Below are positions 44,635 to 53,526 of a stretch of 64,000 nt of DNA, piece after piece (position 1 is the first letter of the stretch; every line of letters begins with the position of its first letter). This DNA is from Myxococcus sp046520405 (GTDB lineage Bacteria; Myxococcota; Myxococcia; Myxococcales; Myxococcaceae): the NCBI GenBank assembly GCA_046520405.1, contig JBKGHI010000005.1, forward strand, positions 27,215 through 91,214, read 5' to 3'. The notes beneath the pieces were generated by a model. That model searched no databases and was not told the DNA's origin. It saw only the letters and a program-made list of their open reading frames with translations. Both the position numbers and the translations under genes were made by a program.

Positions 44635-45522
44635 ATGAATACGCAGCGGCGACAGTCCCGGAAGTGGTGGTGCGCGGCCCTGGTGGCCTGGGGCCTGACG
44701 GGCACGGCCTGTGACAACGTGGCCACGGGCGACGTCCACGTCACGATGAGTGGCGGTGATGGAACGCAGCGTGGACTTCCGGACACGCTCTTCCAGGATG
44801 GCTGGTCCATCCAGTTCACCCGCTACCTGGTGTCCCTGGGAGACGTCACCCTCACCTCCGCCTCCGGGGAGACCCGCGCCAGCAGCCGCCACGTGTTGGT
44901 GGACGTGCAGAAGGGCGACATCCCCCTGGTGGATTTGACGGGCGTTCCGGCGGGCCGCTGGGACGTGGGCTTCCGGGTGAGTCCTCCCGAGGCGCGCACC
45001 GAGCTGGCGGACGGACAGGTCTCCGCGGAGGACCTCGTGATGATGCGCGAGCGCGGCTTCAGCTACTACGTGGAAGGCCACGCGACGAAGCAGAACGAGC
45101 CCGTGCTGCGCTTCCGCATGGGCTTCCCCGTCACCGCGCTGATGAACAACTGCATCAACGGCGCGGACGGCACGCAGGGCATCGTCGTCCCCGAGGGCTC
45201 CATCGCCCGGCCCGAGGTCACCATCCACGCCGAGCACATGTTCTACGACAGGCTGGGCACGCACCGGGGCGTGCAGCTCCGCTTCGAGGCCATCGCGGCC
45301 ACCGCGGGCGAGGACAACGTCATCATCCCCGAGGGGCTCGCCACGCAGGCGCTCACCGACCTCAGAGACCGCGACGGCAACGAGCTGCGCGACGCCCAGG
45401 GTCAGCCCGTCATCTACCAGCCCGGCGCGTACGACGTGCGCACGCTCCAGGAGTTCATCACCCAGAGCGTGGTGGATCAGGCCCACCTCAACGGGGGCGG
45501 CGTCTGCACCGTGGTGAAGTGA
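44635..45522 (+). CDS. Lipoprotein divergent to the TonB receptor, distantly MbnP-like
   Basis: A 295-residue lipoprotein (lipobox GTAC near residue 26). The mature part begins with a short beta segment, then LFQDGWSIQFTRYLVSLGDVTL, which recalls MbnP-type periplasmic proteins found beside metal uptake genes. ARPEVTIHAEHMFYDRLG near 198 has two His and an Asp that could bind a metal, and Cys residues flank a NNCINGADG turn. I would call the MbnP likeness tentative. Neither the ATG at 44635 nor one at 44611 has a ribosome site, and the operator abuts the start, so the mRNA may be leaderless. Confidence 0.7.
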   Translation: MNTQRRQSRKWWCAALVAWGLTGTACDNVATGDVHVTMSGGDGTQRGLPDTLFQDGWSIQFTRYLVSLGDVTLTSASGETRASSRHVLVDVQKGDIPLVDLTGVPAGRWDVGFRVSPPEARTELADGQVSAEDLVMMRERGFSYYVEGHATKQNEPVLRFRMGFPVTALMNNCINGADGTQGIVVPEGSIARPEVTIHAEHMFYDRLGTHRGVQLRFEAIAATAGEDNVIIPEGLATQALTDLRDRDGNELRDAQGQPVIYQPGAYDVRTLQEFITQSVVDQAHLNGGGVCTVVK

Positions 45523-45529
45523 CGGCGGT

Positions 45530-46765
45530 TCACGCCAGCATGGGCGCGGGAGACGCGCCCGCGTCGCTGGCACGGCTGACGGGCGGCCTGGCGTCCGCCC
45601 GCCGGGGCAGGCAGAGGCGGAAGGTGGTGCCCTCGGCTTCCGAGGAGCGCACCGACAGCCGCCCCCGATGCGCCTCGACGACGGCGCGGGCGATGTAGAG
45701 CCCCAGGCCCATGCTCGTCTGGGCCTGCGCCTGTGAGGCGTCGCCCCGGCGAAAGGGTTCGAACAGGTGCGGCAGCAGCGCCTGGGGAATGGGCGCGCCC
45801 TCGTTGTGGACCTCCAGGAAGACGGCGTCCGGCTTCTCCCAGGTGGAGAGGCGGACGGCGGACGGCTCCGGGCTGTACTTCAGGGCGTTGTCCAGCAGGT
45901 TGGCCACCACCTGGGCCATGCGCTCCAGGTCCCAGACGCCGTGCAGGCTGTCGCGTGAGAAGTCGCACCGGATGAGGCGGCCCGGCCGGGCCACCTGCAG
46001 CTCGTCCGCCACCTCCCGGCACACCTCGTTGAGGTCGCCCGCCCGGGGCATGACGGGGATGCCGTCCCCCAGGCGCGAGCGCGTGAAGTCCATGAGCAGG
46101 TCCACGATGTGCTGGATGCGCTCCCCGGAGCGCGCCACCCGCTCGAACGCCTTCTGCTGCGCGGGCTCCAGCGCCCCGCTGGAGAGCTGGCTCTTCGCCG
46201 TCGTCAGCACGACGGACAGGGGCGTGCGGATGTCATGGCCGACGATGCCCATGAGCTGCTGCTCCAGCTCGGAGGCGCGCTGCGCCGCTTCCTCGACGCG
46301 GCGTCGCTCCGCGAGCTCCACCGCCTGCCGCTTCACCTGTTCACCGCGCAGGTACAGGTCCACGAACACCTGCACCTTGGCGCGCAGGATGTCCGGGTCC
46401 ACGGGCTTGAGCAGGTAGTCCACCGCCCCCTGGGCGTAGCCCCGGGTGATGAAGGCCGCCTCGCGGTTGATGGCGGTGATGAAGAGGATGGGCACGTAGC
46501 GCGTCCGCTCGCGCGAACGGATGAGACGCGCGGTCTCCAGCCCGTCCAGGCCCGGCATCTGCACGTCCATCAGGATGCAGGCGAACTCCGCGCGCAGCAG
46601 CTCGCGCAGCGCCTCCTCGCCAGAGCGGGCCAGCACCAGCTCCTGGCCGAGCGGCTCCAGGGTGGCCTCCAGGGACAGCAGGTTGGCGGGCGTGTCGTCC
46701 ACCAGGAGGATGCGCGCGCGTGGCGTGTCCTCACCCGATGGGTCTCGAAAAACGGAATGCGGCAT
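45530..46765 (-). CDS. Response regulator-histidine kinase hybrid (receiver first)
   Basis: A 411-residue cytoplasmic signalling protein. Residues 15-135 are a receiver domain (ILLVDDTPANL, phospho-acceptor in ILMDVQMPGLDG, Lys in YLLKPVD). A short coiled linker leads to the HisKA helix pair with the phosphorylated His in IVGHDIRTPLSVV near 190. The ATPase domain follows (N box NLLDNALKYSP, GLGLYIARAVVEAH). The receiver is N-terminal, so an upstream kinase probably tunes this kinase's output. No membrane segment is present. The start at 46765 begins MPHSVFRDPSGED. It converges on the 44635 gene, with 7 bases between the stops. Confidence 0.9.
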   Translation of the reverse strand: MPHSVFRDPSGEDTPRARILLVDDTPANLLSLEATLEPLGQELVLARSGEEALRELLRAEFACILMDVQMPGLDGLETARLIRSRERTRYVPILFITAINREAAFITRGYAQGAVDYLLKPVDPDILRAKVQVFVDLYLRGEQVKRQAVELAERRRVEEAAQRASELEQQLMGIVGHDIRTPLSVVLTTAKSQLSSGALEPAQQKAFERVARSGERIQHIVDLLMDFTRSRLGDGIPVMPRAGDLNEVCREVADELQVARPGRLIRCDFSRDSLHGVWDLERMAQVVANLLDNALKYSPEPSAVRLSTWEKPDAVFLEVHNEGAPIPQALLPHLFEPFRRGDASQAQAQTSMGLGLYIARAVVEAHRGRLSVRSSEAEGTTFRLCLPRRADARPPVSRASDAGASPAPMLA

Positions 46766-46961
46766 CGAATCCAGGCGTGGGGTGGGAATGGAGCGGCGTC
46801 CGCCGGCCGACCCGTCCGGGCCTGACCGCTGCGTGCCATGTCTCCACAACAGTCCCCGGGACGGTCGCGTTCCCCCCCCGGGTGGAGGCGTCCCTGCGAC
46901 GCGGCGGGCGGCCGGCGGCGGACCTGCCACCGGCCTCCCTCCCGGCGTCTGAAGGCAGCCT

Positions 46962-47339
46962 TCAGGCCTGCGGCGGCTCGCCGCGCTTGGCGGCGACTTC
47001 CTTGCGGACCTGCTCCATGTCCAGCGCCCTCACCTGCTTGAGCAGGTCCTCCAGCGCGGCGGCTGGCAGCGCCCCTGGCTGCTCGAACAGGAGAATCCCG
47101 TCACGAAACACCATGAGCGTGGGGATGGAGCGAATCTCGAACGCCCCGGACAGCTCCTGCTGGGCATCCGTATCAATCTTCCCGAAGACGATGTCCGGAT
47201 GTTTGTTCGAGGTCTGCTCGAAGATGGGCGCGAAGGCACGGCAGGGGCCGCACCACGACGCCCACCAATCCAGCATGACGATGCCCTCCTTGGACACCGT
47301 CTCCTTGAAGTTGTCCTTGGTGATTTCGACCGCCGCCAT
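46962..47339 (-). CDS. Thioredoxin-like protein
   Basis: A 125-residue thiol-disulfide protein. The active site WCGPC is near residue 30, in MLDWWASWCGPCRAF. The cis-Pro is in IRSIPTLMVFRDG near 75. The fold is complete, with about 20 extra, charged C-terminal residues (EQVRKEVAAKRGEPP). There is no signal peptide, so it is cytoplasmic. The start at 47339 has GAGGA just upstream. It lies 13 bases behind the FKBP isomerase gene, so both are probably made together as protein-folding helpers. Confidence 0.93.
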   Translation of the reverse strand: MAAVEITKDNFKETVSKEGIVMLDWWASWCGPCRAFAPIFEQTSNKHPDIVFGKIDTDAQQELSGAFEIRSIPTLMVFRDGILLFEQPGALPAAALEDLLKQVRALDMEQVRKEVAAKRGEPPQA

Positions 47340-47352
47340 CAGGTCCTCGCTT

Positions 47353-47676
47353 TCAGCGAACGTCCAGGAGCTCCACCTCGAAAAGCAGGGTGGAGTTGGG
47401 GGGAATAACGGGCGGGAACCCGCGCGCGCCATATCCCATCTCCGGCGGGATGGTGAGCTTGCGCACGCCGCCCACCTTCATGCCGGCCACGCCCTTGTCC
47501 CAGCCCTCGATGACCTGCCCGGCGCCCAGGCGGAACGTGAAGCCCTGGCCCCGGTCCCGGCTGCTGTCGAACTTGGAGCCGTTGGTCAGCGTCCCCACGT
47601 AGTGCACGGTGACCGTCTTGCCGGCCGTCGCCTCGGTGCCGGTGCCCACCTTCACGTCATCCAAACTCAAAGCCAT
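47353..47676 (-). CDS. FKBP-type peptidyl-prolyl cis-trans isomerase
   Basis: A 107-residue single-domain FKBP that speeds prolyl bond rotation during folding. The conserved pocket residues are visible in VTVHYVGTLTNGSKFDSS, GQVIEGWDKGVAGM (the Trp at the pocket floor) and GYGARGFPPVIPPNSTLLFE. The length is that of the minimal human FKBP12-like form. It has no signal peptide. The thioredoxin gene follows 13 bases later on the same strand. The 150 bases between 47677 and 47826 hold no gene. Confidence 0.96.
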   Translation of the reverse strand: MALSLDDVKVGTGTEATAGKTVTVHYVGTLTNGSKFDSSRDRGQGFTFRLGAGQVIEGWDKGVAGMKVGGVRKLTIPPEMGYGARGFPPVIPPNSTLLFEVELLDVR

Positions 47677-47826
47677 CCAACACTCCTCTGACCGCGTGAA
47701 AGGACGGCACCTTAGCGCGACCGGGGCGCCAGTGCGCCCCTTGAAAGCACGGCGGCGCGGGCCCGTCCGTTATCGGGCACCGCGCCACCGCTTCCAGTTC
47801 AAAACACCTGGGGCTTCGTCTTCGCG

Positions 47827-49014
47827 TCAGAAGGTACCGCCGATGCTGACCGTGCCCTGGTAGCTGCCGCCTCCCTCGAAGTCACCGCCGGCGGGGTCGA
47901 TGCCCGGGGCGAAGTCCTTGTCGAAGAGGAAGTTGTAGTTGGCGCGCGCGTCCACCACGAAGTGGCCGACGTGGCCTCGCAGACCCAGGCCCGCGGGCAC
48001 GTTGCCCACGGTGTCATCGCGGTACCCCAGGGACTCGCCGCCCCGGAAGTTGTAGTCGTTGATGCCGATGCCGCCCAGCAGGTACGGCTGCCACGCGGTG
48101 GGCGCGATGCCCAGCGTCAGCACGGCCTGACCACCGTTACGAACCAGGTCCGGCCCGCTCGCGCCCGTCTCCGCGTTGCGGATGTTGTTGAGCGCGCCCG
48201 TGTAGCCCAGCTCGAGGCCCAGCACCTTGGACGGCTTGATGGCCGCGCGAACACCCGCGGTGGCACCGGGGCTGAGCTGCGGAGCCAGCGCGCCGGTGTA
48301 ACCCTCCACACCACCGCCCAGCATCACGGAGAGGCCTTTGATTTTGTTCTTGTCCTCACGCTTCTCCACCTCCAGCGGCTCGGCGCGCCCGGCCGACGGC
48401 TGGAAGTTGGAGGGAGGCGGCGTCGTGGCGATGCCGCTGCCGCCCGTGGCGTCCTCCGGCGGCGGGTACGCGGACTCCGGCTCCGGGTAGACGGGCTGCG
48501 TGGAAGGCTGCCCGCTGCCGCCCGTTCCGCCCGTGTCCAACGGCGGCGCCGGCGGCACCACGAGCTGCTCGCTGTCATGCGTGCCCTGTGGCGCGGCGGG
48601 AGGCGGTGTCATGGACTCCTGCCCGCTGCCTCCAATGCCCTGCTGCTGCCCCACGGGCTCGCAGCGGACGGGCACGTTCATGTACACCTCGCCCTGGGCC
48701 TCCGAGGGCTGCTGGCCGCTGCCACCCATGGCCGCGTCGTCCATGCCCTGCTGACCACTGCCACCGATGCCCATGCCGTCCTGGGACTGCTGACCGGAGA
48801 CATCGGGGACGGGCTCGGTCTCCAGGATGATGGTGTCATCCTCCTGGAGCATGTCGTCCCCGCTCAGGTCATCCTGCTGCGACTGGGCCACCATCGCGTC
48901 TTGCTGGCTCTGGCTGGTGCTGGCCTGCGGTGGCGGGCAGTCGCCGTCATCAGCAACGGCAACGCCTCCGTACATGAGCGCCGCAACGGCGCCCGCCAGA
49001 ATCTTCGCTTTCAT
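47827..49014 (-). CDS. Outer-membrane beta-barrel-like protein with GGSGQ repeats
   Basis: A 395-residue exported protein. A signal peptide covers residues 1-21 (ending GVAVA). A low-complexity Gln/Ser/Pro region of about 190 residues follows. It carries five GGSG units (IGGSGQQ, MGGSGQQ, IGGSGQE, TGGSGQP, TGGSGI). The C-terminal ~170 residues look like a small OmpA/OmpW-type barrel, with alternating strands (LSVMLGGGVEGYTGAL, LGLELGYTGALNN, VLTLGIAPTAWQPYLLGGIG) and a final Phe. The start at 49014 is preferred over one four codons upstream because GGAGG lies just before it. The function is unknown. Confidence 0.75.
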   Translation of the reverse strand: MKAKILAGAVAALMYGGVAVADDGDCPPPQASTSQSQQDAMVAQSQQDDLSGDDMLQEDDTIILETEPVPDVSGQQSQDGMGIGGSGQQGMDDAAMGGSGQQPSEAQGEVYMNVPVRCEPVGQQQGIGGSGQESMTPPPAAPQGTHDSEQLVVPPAPPLDTGGTGGSGQPSTQPVYPEPESAYPPPEDATGGSGIATTPPPSNFQPSAGRAEPLEVEKREDKNKIKGLSVMLGGGVEGYTGALAPQLSPGATAGVRAAIKPSKVLGLELGYTGALNNIRNAETGASGPDLVRNGGQAVLTLGIAPTAWQPYLLGGIGINDYNFRGGESLGYRDDTVGNVPAGLGLRGHVGHFVVDARANYNFLFDKDFAPGIDPAGGDFEGGGSYQGTVSIGGTF

Positions 49015-49179
49015 CCATGCCTCCATCGTCGAGTGGCAGACATGAAGGTTGTTTCCCGCGCGACATCCGGCAAGGCGCGGCAGCGCCTCTCACCCCCGGG
49101 GGTAATTGCCCGGGGAGCAGGCCACCGGGCGTGGTGGGCTGCCCACACCTGTACGGTGCGAGCAGCGGACGACAGCGCG

Positions 49180-51072
49180 CTACCCCTGGCGCATCCACTC
49201 CGTGCCGGTGACGACGGGGAGCTGCAACGCGCGCTCGCGGTCCAGGTCCAGGTTGCCGATGTGGAGCGACAGCGGTGACTGCACCCACTTGTAGATGGAC
49301 TGCTGGAAGAGGCGGACGAACTTCTCCACGTAGCCGCTCAACCGCGCCGCATCCACCTCCGGGAACATGGCGGTGAGCGCCTGGAGGATTTCGGCGGGCG
49401 TCAGCTTCTCACTGCCGTACAGGTAGAAGCAGGCGTCCAGGATGGGGAAAGGCATCAACTCATCCTCGCCCACCTGGTCATGCGCCAGCTCCGGCCCCGC
49501 GGGCTTGGCCAGCACCTTGCGGATGCCTTCGTACCCCGTGGTGTCCTGGAGGTAGTCGAGCAGGTACATCACCACCGTCTTCGGGACGTTGGCGATGACG
49601 GCCAGCGCGCCCATGAGGTCGCCACCAATGGTGGTGTAGCCCACGGACTTCTCGCTCATGTTGCCCGTCTGCAGGAAGAGCCCGCCGCAGGAGTTGCTCC
49701 AGTTCCACATGCGCTGGGCGCGCAGGCGGGCCTGGATGTTCTGCTCGGTAATGGGCGTGACGTCCTTGCCGCCCAGCATCGTCCTCGCGACGTCGCGCTC
49801 ACGCGCGAAGGCCTCGTCGATGGAGACCACCTGGAAGGCCACGCCCAGCTCGCGCGCAATCGTCTCCGCCGCGTCGCGCGTGGCGTCGCTGGAGTAGCGG
49901 CTGGGCATGTAGAACGCCTGGATGAGCGAGCCGGGGTTCTCCGGCCGCGCGCGCTTCGCGTAGCGGTGCGCGATGAGCAGCGTCAGCAGCGAGTCCCGTC
50001 CGCCCGATAGCGCGATGCCCAGCACCTTGAAGGCGCGCGTCTTCTCGAAGTAGTCGCCCACGCCCAGGGAGAGCGCGTCCAGGATGTCCTCGCACAGCGC
50101 GTCCCGCGCGGTGCGGCGCGTGTCCGGGGACGGCAGGAAGAAGCTGCGGTGGGAGGGCACCGGGTACGTCAGCGACTCGCGCCGCGTCCGCACCGCGTGG
50201 GTGCAGTCCAGCACCGGCACGGCCTGGCCTCCGCTCGCGAGCCACGACTCGCGGTCCACGCGCCAGGTGGTGGCCTCCGCGCGCAGGCGCAGGGTGCGGT
50301 CCAGGTCCACCACCGCCGCCGCATAGCCTTCCTGGAAGCGCGGCGTCTCCATGACGTGGCGGCCGTTCTGGTTGAGGAAGCCGCCGCCGTCGAAGATGAG
50401 GCCGTCGTTGCTGCCCACCGCGTTGCAGTAGGCGATGGTGCACTGGTGGTCCGCCGCGCGGGTGGCGATGAGCTCGCGTCGCGTCTCCACGAAGCCCAGC
50501 CGGAAGGGGGACGCGGACAGGTTCACCACCAGCTCCGCGCCGGAGTACGTGCGCCGCCGCATGGGGCCGTCCGCGCTCCAGATGTCCTCACACACCTCCG
50601 GGGACACCACGCCGAAGTCGAAGCGGAACAGGTAGTCCCCCAGCGGCACACCCCGGTGGACCTCCGCCATGCGCGGCTGGCCCCGGCCGAAGGTGCGCGC
50701 CTCGTAGAAGACGCTGTAGGTGGGCAGCTTCTCCTTGGGGACCAGGCCCAGGATGTGGCCACCGGCCACCACCGCCGCGCAGTTGAGGCGCAGGCCCTGG
50801 TGCGCCACGCCCACGCCCACCACGAAGACGGTGGACAGGGACGCCGTCTCACGCGCGAAGCGCTCCAGCTCTGGCCACTGGCGGTCCATGAAGCCCTGCC
50901 ACTGGACCATGTCCTCGGCCGGGTAGCCCGCGATGAGCTGCTCCTGGAAGACGCCCAGCGTGACGCCCTCCGCCGCCATCTTCCCCGCCAACACCAGCGC
51001 CCTGTCCGTGTTCCGGGTGAAGGACCCCACGGTGGTGTTCACACTGGCAAGCCCGAGCTTCACGAGCCGCAT
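49180..51072 (-). CDS. nadE: Glutamine-dependent NAD+ synthetase
   Basis: A 630-residue two-domain enzyme that amidates deamido-NAD+ to NAD+ using glutamine. The N-terminal nitrilase-type glutaminase has its triad in VFQEQLIAGY (Glu44), LVPKEKLPTY (Lys) and SPEVCEDIW (Cys near 163). The C-terminal synthetase has the pyrophosphatase loop ALSGGRDSLLTL near 355 and the LFLQTGNMSEKSVGY segment near 470. All key residues are present and the length is normal for this larger form. It stands alone on the minus strand. Confidence 0.97.
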   Translation of the reverse strand: MRLVKLGLASVNTTVGSFTRNTDRALVLAGKMAAEGVTLGVFQEQLIAGYPAEDMVQWQGFMDRQWPELERFARETASLSTVFVVGVGVAHQGLRLNCAAVVAGGHILGLVPKEKLPTYSVFYEARTFGRGQPRMAEVHRGVPLGDYLFRFDFGVVSPEVCEDIWSADGPMRRRTYSGAELVVNLSASPFRLGFVETRRELIATRAADHQCTIAYCNAVGSNDGLIFDGGGFLNQNGRHVMETPRFQEGYAAAVVDLDRTLRLRAEATTWRVDRESWLASGGQAVPVLDCTHAVRTRRESLTYPVPSHRSFFLPSPDTRRTARDALCEDILDALSLGVGDYFEKTRAFKVLGIALSGGRDSLLTLLIAHRYAKRARPENPGSLIQAFYMPSRYSSDATRDAAETIARELGVAFQVVSIDEAFARERDVARTMLGGKDVTPITEQNIQARLRAQRMWNWSNSCGGLFLQTGNMSEKSVGYTTIGGDLMGALAVIANVPKTVVMYLLDYLQDTTGYEGIRKVLAKPAGPELAHDQVGEDELMPFPILDACFYLYGSEKLTPAEILQALTAMFPEVDAARLSGYVEKFVRLFQQSIYKWVQSPLSLHIGNLDLDRERALQLPVVTGTEWMRQG

Positions 51073-51153
51073 GGTTGTTGCTCCCGTCCCTTTCGATGAC
51101 GCGTCCGGGGCGCAGCAATGCGCGGCCCGCCGCCCAAGGCAAGCGCAACCCGC

Positions 51154-51810
51154 TCAGTTCAAGGGGCCGGTGGGCCGCAGCGGCTGGAGCCTGCCAATGA
51201 GCGCGCCCACGTCCTCCAGCACGCCCTCCAGGCGCTTGCGCACGTCCAGCTCCGCCAGCAGCTCCTGCCGCCGCTCGGGCTCCGGAATAACGGCGGACGC
51301 CACCACATCCGCGAGCATGCCGCCCTGGGCCCGCGCGGCCACCGGCAGCAGGTTCTCCGCGAAGGAGGGTGGGACGCGGCCCGCCAGCTCGAAGACCGCC
51401 TGCCGGAGCTGCTCCTCTTCCGGGCCCTCGTAGGGCACGTCCGGCAGCGCCTCCGCGAGCACCTCGCGGTAGGCCTTGTCGGTCGTCAGCTCGGACGTCA
51501 TGCGGACGCGGCTCACGCCTTGGAGGAGGATGTTGTAGCGCCCCTCCTCCACCTGTTCGTCCCAGACGATGATGCCCGCGCACATCATGGGCAGCATGGG
51601 CGGCTGGCCCCCATAGTTGCCTTCCCAACCCGGCTCCAGTTGGGACAGCGCCAGGACGCGGTCTCCCGCCAGCGCGTCCCGGACGAGCGCCCGGTAGCGG
51701 GGCTCGAAGATGTGCAGCGGAATGACGGTGTGCGGGAACAGCACCGCCGACGGGAGGGGGAAGACCTTCAGCGCGCTGGCGGCACGCTCGATGCGTTCTT
51801 GAGCGGTCAT
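51154..51810 (-). CDS. LON peptidase substrate-binding-domain protein
   Basis: A 218-residue protein containing only the N-terminal domain of Lon protease, without ATPase or peptidase parts. Landmarks are LKVFPLPSAVLFPHTVIPLHIFEPRYR near residue 15, the LQGVSRVRM turn near 108 and helical DVRKRLEGVLED at the end. Such stand-alone domains are widespread. They may act as adaptors in protein quality control, but the role is not settled. The start at 51810 has AAGG eight bases upstream. The gene behind it is frameshifted. Confidence 0.92.
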   Translation of the reverse strand: MTAQERIERAASALKVFPLPSAVLFPHTVIPLHIFEPRYRALVRDALAGDRVLALSQLEPGWEGNYGGQPPMLPMMCAGIIVWDEQVEEGRYNILLQGVSRVRMTSELTTDKAYREVLAEALPDVPYEGPEEEQLRQAVFELAGRVPPSFAENLLPVAARAQGGMLADVVASAVIPEPERRQELLAELDVRKRLEGVLEDVGALIGRLQPLRPTGPLN

Positions 51811-51856
51811 GGGGGGCACCTTGGAGTGATAAGCCCGGCTCCCCCCAGCCGCATTC

Positions 51857-52458
51857 CTAACGAGCCCGGGAATGATACGCCCGGTCCCACCGCAAATGGG
51901 GCACGTGCGCTTCCAACCACTGGAGGGCCACGTGCGAGGCCTCGTTTTCCACGGCGCCACGCCGGATGGACGCGGCGGCCAGGGCGAGCACGTGCCCCGC
52001 CTCCACGATGTCCTCCGCGCGACAGCCCCGCGCGCGCAGCCGCGAGGCCAGGCTCCAGAGCGGCGGCGTGACGCCATGCCGCCAGAAGTGCAACTCCAGG
52101 TCGCAGCGCAGGGCCTGTGTCTCACTCCGGGCTCGCGCGGAGGAAGATGCCTCCGGCCCGTCCTCTTCGCCCTGGAGGACGTGCTGGACCGCGTGGGTGC
52201 ACGCGACCACCTGACGCCACAAGTCCCACCCGGCGCGGGCTCGCCCACCTCGAAGGGCAGGTGGAGGCAGTGCGCCCGGGCCACACCGGGCGGTCGCGGG
52301 AACCGCGCCGGGCCCGCGTGGCACGACACGGCGTCCGCGCGGAAGCACCGCCGCAGGTGCCACCAGAAGGCACGGACCTCCTCGGGCTGGATGTCCCCCT
52401 GGAGGAACCAGGCCCCCACCCGAGGCAGTGACTGGAACAGCCCCTTGAATAAATCCAT
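51857..52458 (-). pseudogene. Hypothetical cytoplasmic protein, one frameshift
   Basis: I do not recognise the family. One frame starts at 52458 (MDLFKGLFQSLPRVG) and gives FLQGDIQPEEVRAFWWHLRR and LPFEVGEP, then becomes noise. Another frame takes over near 52235 with AGWDLWRQVVACTHAVQ and runs to 51857 through ALRCDLELHFWRHGV and HVALQWLEAHVPHLR. One base is missing around 52230-52240, and adding a G there joins the two as GEPAAGWDLW. The repaired protein would be about 200 residues, helical and rich in His and Trp. An ATG four codons upstream is also possible. Confidence 0.65.
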
Positions 52459-52463
52459 TGATC

Positions 52464-52477
52464 TAATCATTTGATTA
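52464..52477. promoter_or_regulatory. AT-rich perfect palindrome between divergent genes
   Basis: TAATCA, two bases, TGATTA is a perfect dyad in very AT-rich surroundings for this genome. It lies in the gap between the minus-strand gene starting at 52458 and the plus-strand gene at 52520. It looks like an operator of a small dimeric repressor. Confidence 0.5.
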
Positions 52478-52519
52478 AAGTGGTCGCGGCGTCAAGGGCG
52501 GGGGCAGTAGGATGCACGG

Positions 52520-53500
52520 GTGCTGCGAACCCATCCGGTGGACGTCCTCTTCGCGGGCCTGTCCCGCCGCGCCCGGCTCTTCTCCCAGGGCTGGGGTGAC
52601 GAGCAGTTCCTGGAAGAGGTCGCGGACGCCGCGCCGTTCCAGCAGCGGCCTCCGCCCATCGCGCCGGAGTGGAGCGCGCCCCGGCTCCAGCGCGGCCTCC
52701 AGGTCCGGGATGGGACCTTTCCGTCCCCGCTGGCCCGGCTCGACGTGGCGGCGCGCACGGCGCACGTCCGGTGGTTGAGGGCGGGGAGCGGACCGTCGCG
52801 CGGAGCCTGTGTCGTGCTCGCCGCGTCCCGTGAGGAGGGCTTCTCGCTGCGCGAGCGGATGTATGCGCCGCTGGCGCGGGAAGGCATCGACCTGTTCCTG
52901 CTGGAGAATCCCTATTACGGCCTGCGCCGTCCGGTGGGGCAGAAGGGCGGCGCGCTGCGCACCGTCAGCGACCACGTCTTGATGAACCTGGGCATGGTCG
53001 ACGAGGCCCGCTCCCTGCTCGCATGGCTGCGCGGAGAAGGGCACACGCGCGTGGGCGTGGCGGGCTACAGCATGGGCGGCTACATGGCGGCGCTGACGGC
53101 GGCCGTCGTCCCAGAGCCACTCGCCGTAGCGGCGCTCGCGGCCGGAGCGTCGCCCGTTCCCGTCTTCACGCAGGGGCTGCTGTCCTGGTCCATTGCCTTC
53201 GCGCTGCTGGATGGCCCCCGGCGCGACGCGGAGCAGGCCCGGCTCCGGCTGGGACGGATTTTCGACCTGGCGAATCTCACGCGCTTCCCGCCGCCCCGGC
53301 AGCCGGAAGCCGCCGTCCTGGTCGCCTGCCGGCGCGATGGCTTCGTGCCCGGAGATGAAACGCGGGCGCTGCACGCGCACTGGCCTCGGAGCGAGCTGCG
53401 CTGGGTGGATGCCGGGCACGTCACCGCGCTCTTCACGGAGCGCGCCGCGCTGTGCGCCGCCATCCGGGACGCACTGGCGCGGGTGGATGCTCCGGCGTGA
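52520..53500 (+). CDS. ABHD18-like alpha/beta hydrolase
   Basis: A 326-residue cytoplasmic hydrolase. The nucleophile elbow is VAGYSMGGYMAAL near residue 180, preceded by LLENPYYGLRRP, which is typical of the ABHD18/DUF2048 branch. The acid is probably in VACRRDGFVPGDET near 280 and the His in DAGHVTALF near 300. Members may cleave lipids or esters, and no substrate can be given. The start is a GTG at 52520. An AT-rich palindrome lies 43 bases upstream, shared with the divergent gene. Confidence 0.85.
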   Translation: MLRTHPVDVLFAGLSRRARLFSQGWGDEQFLEEVADAAPFQQRPPPIAPEWSAPRLQRGLQVRDGTFPSPLARLDVAARTAHVRWLRAGSGPSRGACVVLAASREEGFSLRERMYAPLAREGIDLFLLENPYYGLRRPVGQKGGALRTVSDHVLMNLGMVDEARSLLAWLRGEGHTRVGVAGYSMGGYMAALTAAVVPEPLAVAALAAGASPVPVFTQGLLSWSIAFALLDGPRRDAEQARLRLGRIFDLANLTRFPPPRQPEAAVLVACRRDGFVPGDETRALHAHWPRSELRWVDAGHVTALFTERAALCAAIRDALARVDAPA

Positions 53501-53526
53501 GGCCACCCTGCCGGGCGGCGCTTGCC

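Noticed and set aside
48600..48800. Repeated GGSGQ codons as a possible CRISPR or minisatellite
   Set aside because: The units are in frame, vary in sequence, are spaced irregularly, and encode a low-complexity protein region.
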